A stretch of DNA of 64,000 nucleotides, taken from contig AP024891.1 in the NCBI GenBank assembly GCA_024347015.1, positions 47,555-111,554 on the forward strand, written 5' to 3'. The translations under genes were made by a program, and so were the position numbers. Every line of letters starts with the position of its first letter. Positions within the stretch are counted from its first letter, which is position 1. The stretch comes from Vibrio pectenicida (lineage in GTDB: Bacteria > Pseudomonadota > Gammaproteobacteria > Enterobacterales > Vibrionaceae). Shown one piece after another: positions 35,098-44,516 of this stretch. The notes beneath the pieces were generated by a model. That model did not search any database. It was not told the DNA's origin and saw nothing but the letters and a program-made list of their open reading frames with translations.

Positions 35098-37848
35098 CTA
35101 GACAATATTCTCAATTTGCTGGAGTAAGGTGTCAGTTTTGAGCGGCTTAGGTAGATACGCGTCCATGCCCGCATCGAAGCAACGTTGGATATCATCATCT
35201 ACAACACTGGCTGTCAGCGCAATAATCGGAGTTTTAGGAAGCTCTAAAAAGCATTCGTAAGCACGTATCTTTTGGGTCGCCTCAAAGCCGTCCATGACTG
35301 GCATCATGCAATCCATTAAAATGAGATCAAAACTGCTGTCGTGCTTATATTTATCCACTGCAACTTGGCCATTCTCTGCAATGTCAAATTGATACCCTGC
35401 TTTGTCAAGCATGAGTGACGCCACTTTCTGATTTACATTATTATCTTCAACCAACAAAATACGACCAGCTTTGTCACATTCAACTGAAGTCGTAAATGAC
35501 TTGGGCGCTAACTCCATAAGAGGTTTCACATCAGTAGAAGCGCCAGAAATGATTTCTTCATTCAATGCTATCAAGGCTGTGATTTTTTCTTTCAACACAT
35601 CAGCCTTGAAAGGTTTGGGCATATAGTCATCCATACCTACTTCAAAACATTCTTGAATATCATCATCTACGACGCTAGCCGTCAACGCAATGATAGGAAC
35701 ACGGTTTTTTTGTGGGTTTTCTTGCTCAACTTGTCGAATACGCTTAGTGGCTTCAAAACCATTCATGATCGGCATCATGCAATCCATTAGAATGAGCCCA
35801 TAATGATGGTTTTTAAACATTTCTAGTGCCTCCTGACCATTTTCGGCCACATCAAAACTAAAGCCCAACTTTTCTATATGCAGGCCCGCTACCTTTATAT
35901 TGACTCTGTTATCATCGACCACTAATATTTTTTTCGGGTGAGTGTTATCTCTTGCATTGGTGAGTGTTTGAGAAGACCGTACCTTACAGTCTTGTTCGAA
36001 TCGCTCAATAATTTTAATTAAGCGCTGTCCAAGCAGCGGCTGGCTGATAATCGCACTGACGTTGTCACCAAAATTGCATGGATTACTGTGTAGGTGTTTC
36101 ATCACGCAGACGGGTATTTCTTTAGACTTCAAATGCTGGAAGTATTCTTCGTGTTGTACTGCTTTATCGGGTTGCGTTTCCACATAAATGACCATCACAT
36201 TGCCTTTGTTCTGGCTCCATATAGGTAATTCATCCAAATGGTTGACAGATTGGTGCAGGGGAATGTGATAGAAATTTAGTGCGTCACAAACCTTACTTTC
36301 CTGCTCCTTATCATCACACACTAGGTACAGTAAGCTATGCCCATTAATGTTCTTAACCTCAAAGCTCTGTTGAGAAATAGGGAGAGGTAAAGCAAAGTAA
36401 AAACGACTTCCTTGACCTTTTTTTGATTCTAATTGGATATGCCCTCCCATTAATTCAACCAGCTGTGTACTAATCGCGAGACCAAGACCAGTACCACCAA
36501 ATTGTCTTGTTGTGGAATCGTCTTCTTGGGCAAATGGCTCAAAAATTTTTTTCTGTTGCTGCTCATCAATACCAATGCCTGAATCCAGCACTGAAAACTC
36601 TATAGCGGCTTGGGAACCTTTGATATGTTGTGTGATGATGGCAAGCTCTACACGCCCTGCCTCCGTAAACTTTACAGCATTGGACATAAAGTTCATCATG
36701 ATCTGACGAAGTCGATGGTCATCAATCTTCACACAATAAGGTGTATTGGAGCTAATAGAAACATGAAGGTCAATGTGTTTTTCCTTCGCTTTCGGGGAGA
36801 CAATAGATGCAATATCGTAAATAGACTCCCGAATATTAGTTGAATGCGGACTGATAACCAACATCCCTGACTCTATTTTGGAAAAGTCTAAGATATCATT
36901 AATCAAATTGAGAAGAAGCTGTGATGAGGTTTCTATTGTGTCCACATAGTCACGTTGGGTGGCAGTCAATGAGGTATCAGAAAGGATTTCAGAAATACCA
37001 ATCACACCGTTTAACGGTGTACGGATTTCGTGTGACATATTCGCCAGAAAGCTACTTTTAGCTTTATTGGCATTCATGGCATGCTCTGTTGCTTGCTCGG
37101 CCTCATCTTTTGCTTGGCTAAGTTCAACACAGTGCGCTTCAATAATGTCACTGGACTGATTAAAATTATCCGCTAAGTGATTGAGTTCATCGCGAAACCA
37201 AGGGGATGGCAAGTGAATCCTATTCGGCGATGAGTTGCTATTTTCACTGACCGCTTTTGCCATCAAATCGATACGTTTAATGACGAATAACCAAGTGAAG
37301 GCGAAAATAGTGGTTAGAAGTAAGACGATACGAACACTTTCTGCAAGCAAAATATGAAGGAATTGAGCCCAAAGGTTGTGATGAATACGAGATAAATCAG
37401 ACTGGATGGTTAAGTCACCGAGCGCGTAACTCTTTCCACCGAACTTATAGGCTAAAGGCCACGTTTGAGTGACAACATTTTCATACAGTCGTTCACCTCG
37501 TTCAATGATAGATTCGGCACCTGATGAGATATGCGCATAGTCAACCCCTGGCAGGGTTAACAGCCCTTCCACTTGAGAGTTGAGTATCTCTCTATCTTCA
37601 ACCCATAAGCTACCTGTAATACTCGATAGTTGACTGGTTTTAATGCTGGATAATTTTTCATTGATGTACTGAATATCGAGCTGTAGTCGGTGGTGAAGAT
37701 TGTAACTGGTTGTCGCTAAAGCAAGGAGGACACTTATCAGTGTCACCGTAAACAGTAATTTTTTATTAATACTCATGTATCTATGTGTATTTTTCATAGA
37801 GAAGCTAGCCATTGTTGTTTTTAGTCTTCCATAAAGATAGCTGGTCAT
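35098..37848 (-). CDS. Hybrid sensor histidine kinase with two receiver domains
   Basis: A 916-residue membrane kinase. Two membrane helices (~32-50 and ~165-185) flank a periplasmic sensor of ~115 residues; a HAMP-like linker follows. HisKA carries the phospho-histidine in [12 protein letters not shown], and HATPase_c has GTGLGLAIS. Two receivers end the protein, each with LILMDCMMP and the phospho-acceptor Asp. There is no Hpt domain, so a partner phosphotransfer protein is needed. A methionine 12 residues in (MASFS) is an alternative start. A deletion remnant of this locus lies at 31881. Confidence 0.92.
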   Translation of the reverse strand: MTSYLYGRLKTTMASFSMKNTHRYMSINKKLLFTVTLISVLLALATTSYNLHHRLQLDIQYINEKLSSIKTSQLSSITGSLWVEDREILNSQVEGLLTLPGVDYAHISSGAESIIERGERLYENVVTQTWPLAYKFGGKSYALGDLTIQSDLSRIHHNLWAQFLHILLAESVRIVLLLTTIFAFTWLFVIKRIDLMAKAVSENSNSSPNRIHLPSPWFRDELNHLADNFNQSSDIIEAHCVELSQAKDEAEQATEHAMNANKAKSSFLANMSHEIRTPLNGVIGISEILSDTSLTATQRDYVDTIETSSQLLLNLINDILDFSKIESGMLVISPHSTNIRESIYDIASIVSPKAKEKHIDLHVSISSNTPYCVKIDDHRLRQIMMNFMSNAVKFTEAGRVELAIITQHIKGSQAAIEFSVLDSGIGIDEQQQKKIFEPFAQEDDSTTRQFGGTGLGLAISTQLVELMGGHIQLESKKGQGSRFYFALPLPISQQSFEVKNINGHSLLYLVCDDKEQESKVCDALNFYHIPLHQSVNHLDELPIWSQNKGNVMVIYVETQPDKAVQHEEYFQHLKSKEIPVCVMKHLHSNPCNFGDNVSAIISQPLLGQRLIKIIERFEQDCKVRSSQTLTNARDNTHPKKILVVDDNRVNIKVAGLHIEKLGFSFDVAENGQEALEMFKNHHYGLILMDCMMPIMNGFEATKRIRQVEQENPQKNRVPIIALTASVVDDDIQECFEVGMDDYMPKPFKADVLKEKITALIALNEEIISGASTDVKPLMELAPKSFTTSVECDKAGRILLVEDNNVNQKVASLMLDKAGYQFDIAENGQVAVDKYKHDSSFDLILMDCMMPVMDGFEATQKIRAYECFLELPKTPIIALTASVVDDDIQRCFDAGMDAYLPKPLKTDTLLQQIENIV

Positions 37849-38186
37849 ATTGAAGTGGAGAGTTTGTTTTACTTTAGAGGGTTGAATTTTTGAATACGAT
37901 GATTAAAGCTCGGGGAAAAAAATATTTATTCGTTGTTTTTGGCCATAAAATAGTTAAGAATATTATTCTATTTATTGTTGATTAAGTGGTTTTTTGTTTT
38001 AGTGTGACAGCCAAATAGATACCTTATTTTCATTACCTAAGCGTCACAGTTGCTGGGCTATACCCAAATGACATAGCCTTATTCATTGTAGCAATGAATA
38101 AGGCTATGTTGTGTGTAAGCACTTTGATTTTGGATTTAAGATAACTTACTATTACTGTGTTAACTATTCACACAAGTGGTGAGAGC

Positions 38187-38429
38187 ATGTCACGTACAAC
38201 GAGTGTTACTATCGGAGCGCAGCTGGATGAGTTTGTTGGCCAGCTCATTAATTCAGGTCGATATGGTTCAACAAGCGAAGTGGTTCGCTCTGCCTTGAGG
38301 TTACTCGAAAGACAAGAGAATCAAACTGCCGCGCTTAAGATGGCGATTGAGGCTGGGGAACAAAGTGGTGAGTGTGCTTTGTCTCTTCATGATATCGCGT
38401 CCAAGGTAAAGCAAAAGCATAATGTATAA
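38187..38429 (+). CDS. parD: ParD-type antitoxin
   Basis: An 80-residue ribbon-helix-helix antitoxin: SRTTSVTIGAQLDEFVGQLI, then GRYGSTSEVVRSALRLLE, the CopG/ParD signature. It binds its own promoter and blocks the adjacent ParE toxin. ATG 38187 follows GGTGAGAG. The stop overlaps the toxin start by eight bases. Confidence 0.9.
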   Translation: MSRTTSVTIGAQLDEFVGQLINSGRYGSTSEVVRSALRLLERQENQTAALKMAIEAGEQSGECALSLHDIASKVKQKHNV

Positions 38430-38709
38430 ACTATCCAATCTTGCGGCTGAAGATTTTGAACAGATTTTCGAATATACCTTGTTGAATTTTGGCGTAGAGC
38501 AAGCCGATAAATATACAGATAACTTACACAATGTTTTTTTAACTCTTATTACTCAACCGCTAATGGGGAAAGATTGCCCAGAAATCGCTGAGGGACTTCG
38601 GCGACATGATCATCAGAAGCATGCAATATTTTACCGACTGCAAGTTTTTGGTATTTATATTGTACGTATCCTTCACCATCAGGTGGATCCAATGCGGTAC
38701 TTTGATTGA
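38422..38709 (+). CDS. parE: ParE-type toxin
   Basis: A 95-residue RelE/ParE-superfamily toxin: LSNLAAEDFEQIFEYTL, GLRRHDHQKHAIFYRL and the terminal ILHHQVDPMRYF. ParE toxins usually inhibit gyrase. Overlap with parD indicates coupled translation. Located at the border of the recombination-rich segment. Confidence 0.9.
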   Translation: MYKLSNLAAEDFEQIFEYTLLNFGVEQADKYTDNLHNVFLTLITQPLMGKDCPEIAEGLRRHDHQKHAIFYRLQVFGIYIVRILHHQVDPMRYFD

Positions 38710-38754
38710 GACGAAAGATAGCCCAATTCTCAGGTGCGATTCGAAGTAAATTAA

Positions 38755-38913
38755 TTAGGTAACTGAAAAGTTATAATTCGACATCAATGCCTCCGCAGCA
38801 TCGGTGTCGATTGTAATAGTTTGCAAGTCATTTTGTTTGGCTTGCTCTAACTTGTGTTTAATAACAGATAGTCTTGTTTCGATTTCTGTTTCCAACTCAA
38901 TAATCTCGTCCAT
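38755..38913 (-). CDS. Small acidic hypothetical protein
   Basis: A 52-residue frame beginning MDEIIELETEIETRLSVIKH and ending NYNFSVT. It is predicted helical and amphipathic. AGG lies eight bases before the ATG. It sits between the ParDE module and the tyrosine recombinase. No family recognised; it is possible but unproven as a gene. Confidence 0.45.
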   Translation of the reverse strand: MDEIIELETEIETRLSVIKHKLEQAKQNDLQTITIDTDAAEALMSNYNFSVT

Positions 38914-39000
38914 TTTGATGCCTATTGCTGTATGTGAATCGAATTAGTATCAAAGAAATGGGCGTGACAAAACTCAAGAATAGATTAATGCGAGCGTATA

Positions 39001-39012
39001 GTAATTTGCGTG
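39001..39012 (+). other. Outlying iteron-like element
   Basis: GTAATTTGCGTG, preceded by TATA as in several copies at the origin, matches the oriV iteron consensus 33.5 kb from the array. It lies 60 bp beyond the 3' end of the tyrosine recombinase gene. Confidence 0.5.
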
Positions 39013-39070
39013 TCGATAGTCTGTAAAAGTCTCATTTTTATTACCTTAAAGAGCTAGCCCTTCATTTTAT

Positions 39071-40000
39071 TTATCTTGGCTGACAAGGGTTAAGGTAATG
39101 TTCAGTAATGCTGGGCCTAAAGTGGCCAAGTTCCTGACTCACCATTCCTAAGCTATTCTCACAAGTGCCGCCAGGGACGTCGGACATGCGATTTTGGGCG
39201 TAATCATACCTCAGGCCATGAGCGCCCCGAGAATATCCAAGTACAGATTTAGACAGCTTGGAAAACGCATCACTAAAACGCTTACCACCACTGATGTCGT
39301 AGTAGGACGTCAGTTTGACCCCACGGTCGATGACCGTTTGGGGTGTGGAAAGCCGCCGTCGCTCAAGCTCATCAGCCAGATCGTGAGGGACCATGACCGC
39401 ACGCAATAGCCCTCCTTTACCATTCACGACATACTTTACCCCGTCTAAGCCTTTGAATAGGTCATCTCGCCACTGTCTTCGTGTGGATGGGGCTTGCTCA
39501 TCAAGCCTTCTCAGTGTGAGCAGCTCTTGGGCTCGCAGCCCCGAACGATAACACAGCTGGGTAGACAGTCTTGTGTGGGGTTTCTGTCTGGCCATGATCT
39601 TTTCTACTGAGCGTGGTGAGTAGGCGCGGTTTTTCCATTGTCGTTCGGGTAAGTTACTCGGTAAGGGCAGGGTAATGCCCGGCTTCTTAATAGCAAGCAT
39701 TCGTTCTAACACGCGTTTTTCATTCTGTAATGTCCGTTTCGATACGGTGTCTTTACGTTCATTCAACCACTGCTTCGCTTGCTTAGATTTAAAGTATTGA
39801 ATGTCACGGACATTGAATCGCTTTAATACCAGAAGCGCGGTATTCAAATGATGATGAAATGTTCTCACACTTCGAATGGCATGCTTATTTTCAGAGGTTT
39901 TACTTTCACCCAATGCATTATAGTGCTGGTTAAAAAATGACTTTATTTTATATTGGACAATCTTTTCTTGCTTAGGTGTGAAAGGGGATTGTTTTTCCAT
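39071..40000 (-). CDS. Tyrosine recombinase/integrase
   Basis: A 309-residue site-specific recombinase. The catalytic set is present: R156 (YRSGLRAQEL), K195 (VNGKGG), H261 and R264 (HGLRYDYA), H293 (LGHFRPSITEHYL) and Y302. An N-terminal helical DNA-binding domain precedes it. It could resolve plasmid dimers or integrate an element. Its start overlaps the upstream gene by 58 bases. An isolated iteron-like site lies just past its stop. Confidence 0.88.
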   Translation of the reverse strand: MEKQSPFTPKQEKIVQYKIKSFFNQHYNALGESKTSENKHAIRSVRTFHHHLNTALLVLKRFNVRDIQYFKSKQAKQWLNERKDTVSKRTLQNEKRVLERMLAIKKPGITLPLPSNLPERQWKNRAYSPRSVEKIMARQKPHTRLSTQLCYRSGLRAQELLTLRRLDEQAPSTRRQWRDDLFKGLDGVKYVVNGKGGLLRAVMVPHDLADELERRRLSTPQTVIDRGVKLTSYYDISGGKRFSDAFSKLSKSVLGYSRGAHGLRYDYAQNRMSDVPGGTCENSLGMVSQELGHFRPSITEHYLNPCQPR

Positions 40001-40437
40001 TTTTGTAGTGACCTAGAAATTGTGTTGATAGCGCAATGGATCTTTTTGTAAATACTTAACCACAGTTGAATCTCTCTTAATGTGCAGTCTTCTTCAGTGC
40101 GAAGAAATAAAACCTCATGCTTCATAAATTCTAGCTTTGAATATAAGTTGTAACCAATCATCCAAGTATCTTTCAATGATTGTTCATATGCCTCAATAGT
40201 GTGTCCTTTCCATTTTATAATATAGTGGTGCAAGGCGTTATGACTTATCTCTATAGGCGTAATTTTTGCCACAATTCTTGCGATGGAAGAAACAGAATAC
40301 TCTTGTTGGTGCAATAGTAAGATCCAATCTCGATAAGGATCCAATTTGCTTTTATTGAGTTGACGAGCTTGACGCCGGATAATTTGGCTTTGCTGCCTCA
40401 ATGTTGCCTGTTGTTTTTTTGAAAGAAAGTGAGTCAT
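39943..40437 (-). CDS. Helical protein overlapping the tyrosine recombinase
   Basis: A 164-residue basic protein with long helices and two HTH-like stretches (YSVSSIARIVAKI and TLREIQLWLSIYKKIHCAINTISRSLQ). It overlaps the recombinase by 58 bases in another frame, implying coupled translation and joint action. It may be a DNA-binding accessory or directionality factor. No family recognised. Confidence 0.65.
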   Translation of the reverse strand: MTHFLSKKQQATLRQQSQIIRRQARQLNKSKLDPYRDWILLLHQQEYSVSSIARIVAKITPIEISHNALHHYIIKWKGHTIEAYEQSLKDTWMIGYNLYSKLEFMKHEVLFLRTEEDCTLREIQLWLSIYKKIHCAINTISRSLQKWKNNPLSHLSKKRLSNIK

Positions 40438-41123
40438 ACCTTACACACCAGAAAATAAGCAATAAGTGGTTAACATCAATAAAACTCAGTGCTTATTTCG
40501 ATCACCAAAATCTGCACCCATGATACTTTTGGATCAACCGCCTATGAAATGCCTCAAATGCCACCAAGCATCAACAGTTTGAAGCCTCCCTCAGGGCCAA
40601 ATCTCAGTCGGCCCTGAGGGAGGCGAAGTGGCCAAACAGAGAAAAAAAATCCAACGTTGAGGCAATCGGGTAATAATCATGAGGCAAATCGTTTTTTATC
40701 TCTGTCAATAGGAATAAAAGACAAATAATTAAAGGCGATATAATCGCCACCTTATTAAAACTCAAAAGTAGAGGTTTGACTATGAAACAGAAATCAATAC
40801 GTTGAGGCAATCATTGAAATCGTAAAACCATCATTTATTCTTTATTTTATGAATTAAATATAAACTGAATAATAATTAATGGAGCTATTTTATTATTATT
40901 TTGTGATGTATTTCAATTAATTTTATGAAACGAAAAGGCAATAGTAATTAGCTATCATAATAATTAATTCCTGTCACTTATTAGGTGGGTTTAATTTTAT
41001 GTTTTTTTTGTTTCACCTAATGCGTGACTTATTTGTTTTATTTTTTAGACTGAGTAGTGACTGCTCGATTAACGTGGTTATTTAATGTCGTTGGACAGAT
41101 TTTTAACGTAAGAGGAATATATT
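40438..41123. other. AT-rich non-coding region upstream of ssb
   Basis: No gene supported. It contains the perfect palindrome at 40584-40624, a 14-base direct repeat ACGTTGAGGCAATC (40654-40667 and 40800-40813) and an inverted repeat ATTAGGTG / CACCTAAT near 40981-41022. The repeats are compatible with a replication or transfer control region. Confidence 0.5.
40584..40624. repeat. Perfect palindrome with 15-bp arms
   Basis: GCCTCCCTCAGGGCC and GGCCCTGAGGGAGGC flank an 11-base spacer. Its GC richness contrasts with the AT-rich surroundings. There is no T-run on either side, so a standard terminator is unlikely. Confidence 0.7.
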
Positions 41124-41576
41124 ATGGCGAGAGGAATATTTATTTTTGATGGTAATGTTGGTCAGGTGCCAGAATTACGTTGGCAGCCAGCTAATGAACG
41201 TTCTGAAGGTCAACCTAGACCATTATTAAAACTGACCGTGAAATATGATCGGTTAGTCAAATCCAATCATCCAGATCGACTTTATGATGATAAAGGCGGC
41301 TTTTGGGTGAATGTGGATTATTGGAAAAATAATGCGGATGACGTCGCTAAATTATTGAAAAAAGGCATGCGAATTCGGGTTGAAGGAGAGCTCAGAATCG
41401 ACACATGGGAAGACAAAAATAACCCAGGTCAGATGCAATCAGGAATGGCCTTAACCGCTGAGACTATCACCATTGTCCCGTCAAGAATTGAATCTATCGG
41501 AATGAAATCAAGTCAAGTGGTGACGAATCAGGCACCACCCATTGATCACTACTCCGATGAGATGATGAATGATTGA
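41124..41576 (+). CDS. ssb: Single-stranded DNA-binding protein (OB fold)
   Basis: A 150-residue SSB-like protein: start GIFIFDGNVGQVPELRW, then FWVNVDYWKNNADDVAKLLK and GMRIRVEGELRI, the OB-fold core, and an acidic tail (HYSDEMMND) such as SSB uses to recruit partners. It should coat single-stranded plasmid DNA during replication or transfer. RBS AAGAGGAA. It opens an operon with topB. Confidence 0.82.
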   Translation: MARGIFIFDGNVGQVPELRWQPANERSEGQPRPLLKLTVKYDRLVKSNHPDRLYDDKGGFWVNVDYWKNNADDVAKLLKKGMRIRVEGELRIDTWEDKNNPGQMQSGMALTAETITIVPSRIESIGMKSSQVVTNQAPPIDHYSDEMMND

Positions 41577-41638
41577 GCCTAGTGTGGGCGTTTTGTTGAA
41601 CGCGCTCTCAATCAAATAGGATGATGAATGGAGGGAAT

Positions 41639-41860
41639 ATGGCCAATGTGAGCCGAGCCATTGTCTTACTTCGTGAACGTGTCAAAGCAAGGCAGGAGGG
41701 AGATACCACCAAAATGGCTGAGTTAAATAAAGCTATAGAGGCTTGTCAGCCCTTCGTATGGCAAGTTCAACAAGCACTGAAAGTTAATGGTGATGGAATG
41801 ACGCTGTTTAGTATCACTCCCTCTTGGGTGAAAGCGCGCTTATCGAGGAGGGCATCATGA
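41639..41860 (+). CDS. Small hypothetical protein between ssb and topB
   Basis: A 73-residue mostly helical protein (VSRAIVLLRERVKARQEGD). GGAGGG precedes ATG 41639; a longer start at 41621 is less likely. Its stop overlaps the topB start (ATGA), so it is a real operon member. Function unknown. Confidence 0.65.
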   Translation: MANVSRAIVLLRERVKARQEGDTTKMAELNKAIEACQPFVWQVQQALKVNGDGMTLFSITPSWVKARLSRRAS

Positions 41861-43989
41861 GGGTCTTTTTGTGTGAAAAACCGACTCAGGGAAGAGATAT
41901 CGCTAAGGTGTTGGGGTGCAATGAGAAGTTGGAAGGCGCACTGAAAGGGCAAGGGGCCGTGGTGACGTGGGGGTTTGGCCATTTACTCTCACTCGCGGAT
42001 CCTGATGAGTATAACGAATCGCTAGCGCAGTGGTCTCTTGATGATTTGCCGATTCTACCATCACCTTGGAAAATGGTGGTGGGAGAAGGGAAGTCTAAAC
42101 AAGTAAAGGTCATAGCGCGTTTACTTAAGCAAGCGAAAGAGGTGGTCATTGCGACCGATGCTGATCGTGAAGGCGAAGTTATTGCAAGAGAGTTATTGGA
42201 GTTTTCGAGGTATCAAGGCCCAGTGCAGCGCCTTTGGTTGAGTGCGCTGGATGAAGCGAGTGTGCGAAAAGCTTTAACGAACTTAAAACCTGACGAGGAA
42301 ACGTGGCCACTTTATCAAGCGGGATTAGCGCGCTCTAGGGCTGATTGGTTATTAGGTATGAACCTTACGCGGCTGTGTACGCTCATTGGACGCCAACTGG
42401 GCTATCAAAGTGTGTTGTCTGTGGGACGAGTCCAAACTCCCACGCTGCGCTTAGTGGTAGAACGTGATCGCGCTATTGCGCAGTTTGTTTCTGCAGCATT
42501 TTATCAGGTGAAAGCGTTAGTGCATCCTTCGTGTCCTTTTACCATGCAATGGCAAGTGCCAGAAGGGGTGGGTGATGAGCAGGGGCGCTGCTTGTCTAAA
42601 GAGTGCGCCCAAGCCACGGTGTCGCTCTGTCAGTCTAAAATGGGAGAGGTCATTGAGGCGCAGACAAAACGAACTCAAGCGAAACCCCCCGCTTTGTTTT
42701 ACCTGGGCACATTGCAAAAAGCGATGTCTTCTCGCTATGGCTACAGTGCGAAAGCGGTCCTTGATGGCGCGCAAGCTCTGTATGAAACCCATAAGTTAAC
42801 CACTTACCCGCGCACTGATTGCGCATTTTTGCCTTGTTCTCAACAAGACGACATCGCTGCTATCTTTAATGCGCTGAGGACCCATAATGATTGGAAAGAA
42901 TGGGCCTCTCAAGCTGATCAAGCGCTAAAAAGTGCTTGCTGGAATGACAAAAAGGTCGCGAAAAGCGCTCACCATGCCATTATCCCGACTCCCAAAATAG
43001 GGGATTTATCTCGCTTATCCCAGCTTGAGCTACACCTCTATCAGGCGATTGTCCAGCGCTACCTTGCTCAGTTTTATCCTATAGCGGAAGACGATACGAC
43101 GACGGTAGTTTTGGATTGCATGGGAGAACGTTTTAAAGCAAAAGGCAAGATAGAGCGTGTCAAAGGGTGGCGAGCCCTCATGTCAGGGGATGAAAGTGAT
43201 ACAAAAGCCGACCAAGAAGAGCAGCCACTCCCTGTGCTTACAGCAGGGATGATGATCGCCATGACATCGTTAGACGTCGTCGATAAAAAGACTTCGCCTC
43301 CTTCGCATTATACCGAAGGCACATTGCTTGATGCGATGGCCAATATTGCTCGCAGTGACGCGGTACCTGAGCAGTTTAAGTCTATTTTAAAAGAGACGGC
43401 GGGTCTTGGGACTGAAGCGACTCGCGCCGATGTGATCGAAAATCTAAAAGGGCGGGCTTTTATTGAGGCGAAAGGGAAATCGCTCATTAGCTCAGCGTCT
43501 GGTCAAGCGTTTATCACCGCGTTGCCCAATGAAATCAGCAGTCCTGTGATGACCGCGCTTTGGGAGCAAGGGCTCGATGGTATTGAGCAAGGCCAGGACA
43601 CGCTAGACGGGTTTATGCATCAGCAAACGCAGTTTGTATCTACGTTGGTCGAGAAGATGAAAAACGGCACGATAAGCTTGACGTTACCCAAGGTGGAGCA
43701 ACCAAAGATGTCCTGTCCACTGTGTCAGAAAACCATGCGATTGGTTCAAGGTAAGTCTCAATTTTGGGCTTGTGAAGGGAAAGACACCTGTGGCCTTATT
43801 CTCGATCATGTACGAGGCAAGGTCGTCAAGCATCAACCTTGCTCGTGTGGCCAAGGTGTGTTGATCCGTCGAACTGGAAAAAAGAAAGGTGTTTACTACT
43901 GGGGGTGTAGCGCTTGGAAGAAAGGCTGTCAGCTGAGGAATTTTGATAACAAAGGCAAGTTAGGTGAGCGCATCCCAGAAACCGCGTAA
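41857..43989 (+). CDS. topB: DNA topoisomerase III
   Basis: A 710-residue type IA topoisomerase. The Toprim start is MRVFLCEKPTQGRDIAKVLG with the acidic TDADREGEV motif near residue 100. The catalytic tyrosine is in TTYPRTD near residue 317. The C-terminus has two zinc-ribbon-like units (CPLC...C and CSCG...GC). It decatenates DNA, and plasmid copies occur often with ssb. GAGGAGG precedes ATG 41857. Confidence 0.92.
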   Translation: MRVFLCEKPTQGRDIAKVLGCNEKLEGALKGQGAVVTWGFGHLLSLADPDEYNESLAQWSLDDLPILPSPWKMVVGEGKSKQVKVIARLLKQAKEVVIATDADREGEVIARELLEFSRYQGPVQRLWLSALDEASVRKALTNLKPDEETWPLYQAGLARSRADWLLGMNLTRLCTLIGRQLGYQSVLSVGRVQTPTLRLVVERDRAIAQFVSAAFYQVKALVHPSCPFTMQWQVPEGVGDEQGRCLSKECAQATVSLCQSKMGEVIEAQTKRTQAKPPALFYLGTLQKAMSSRYGYSAKAVLDGAQALYETHKLTTYPRTDCAFLPCSQQDDIAAIFNALRTHNDWKEWASQADQALKSACWNDKKVAKSAHHAIIPTPKIGDLSRLSQLELHLYQAIVQRYLAQFYPIAEDDTTTVVLDCMGERFKAKGKIERVKGWRALMSGDESDTKADQEEQPLPVLTAGMMIAMTSLDVVDKKTSPPSHYTEGTLLDAMANIARSDAVPEQFKSILKETAGLGTEATRADVIENLKGRAFIEAKGKSLISSASGQAFITALPNEISSPVMTALWEQGLDGIEQGQDTLDGFMHQQTQFVSTLVEKMKNGTISLTLPKVEQPKMSCPLCQKTMRLVQGKSQFWACEGKDTCGLILDHVRGKVVKHQPCSCGQGVLIRRTGKKKGVYYWGCSAWKKGCQLRNFDNKGKLGERIPETA

Positions 43990-44012
43990 ATGAATTCAAA
44001 GGAGAGAACATC

Positions 44013-44249
44013 ATGTCACTTAAGTTAACGGAACCCCAATGCCAAGGTTTATTGTCACTGTACTCTGAACGTGATTTTCCGATGAAAAGTCGTGAAGCGG
44101 TCAGGCTACGTCTGGTTGATGGCTTGAGTTATGAGCAAGCACAGCGTCGCTCTGGAGTGAGCAAGCGCAATATTCATCGAGGCGCCAGAAAGCTCGAACG
44201 AGCCCATCAAATCATGATGGCTACCTACGGTGCGGAAACGAACAGCTGA
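44013..44249 (+). CDS. KorA/TrfB-like transcriptional regulator
   Basis: A 78-residue protein with the TrfB/KorA HTH pattern: LTEPQCQGLLSLY, AVRLRLVDGLSYEQAQRRSG and VSKRNIHRGARKLERAH. KorA proteins repress plasmid backbone operons. AAAGGAGAG lies before the ATG. It ends the ssb-topB operon and may control it. Confidence 0.72.
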   Translation: MSLKLTEPQCQGLLSLYSERDFPMKSREAVRLRLVDGLSYEQAQRRSGVSKRNIHRGARKLERAHQIMMATYGAETNS

Positions 44250-44516
44250 TAACCCCCATACTAAAATGGCAGCGTTTGCATAAGTACGTTGCCATCCCTA
44301 GAACGAAATTGCCCCTAAATTACTTAGATTAAATACTCTACAAAATTTAGGTGCGTGCGTTTGCCCTACTAAAAATTATCAGAGTTTAGCAAATAATGAA
44401 GTTCAACTTTACAGTGAAAGCTAGGTGGTTATTAATATTAAATTATGGACTTAATGGCAATTTACAGGTTCCAGTTCATGGGTAAATGGCAGTCCCTAAA
44501 TTGTCTTATTAAATAA
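44250..44516. other. Intergenic region with inverted repeats
   Basis: An imperfect stem ATGGCAGCG / CGTTGCCAT at 44266-44294 and the pair CCTAAATT / AATTTAGG around 44314-44352 may terminate the two converging operons, though no T-run is obvious. Confidence 0.35.

Noticed and set aside
40604-40810. 68-residue minus-strand frame
   Set aside because: It overlaps the large palindrome, has low-complexity hydrophobic content and no ribosome site.
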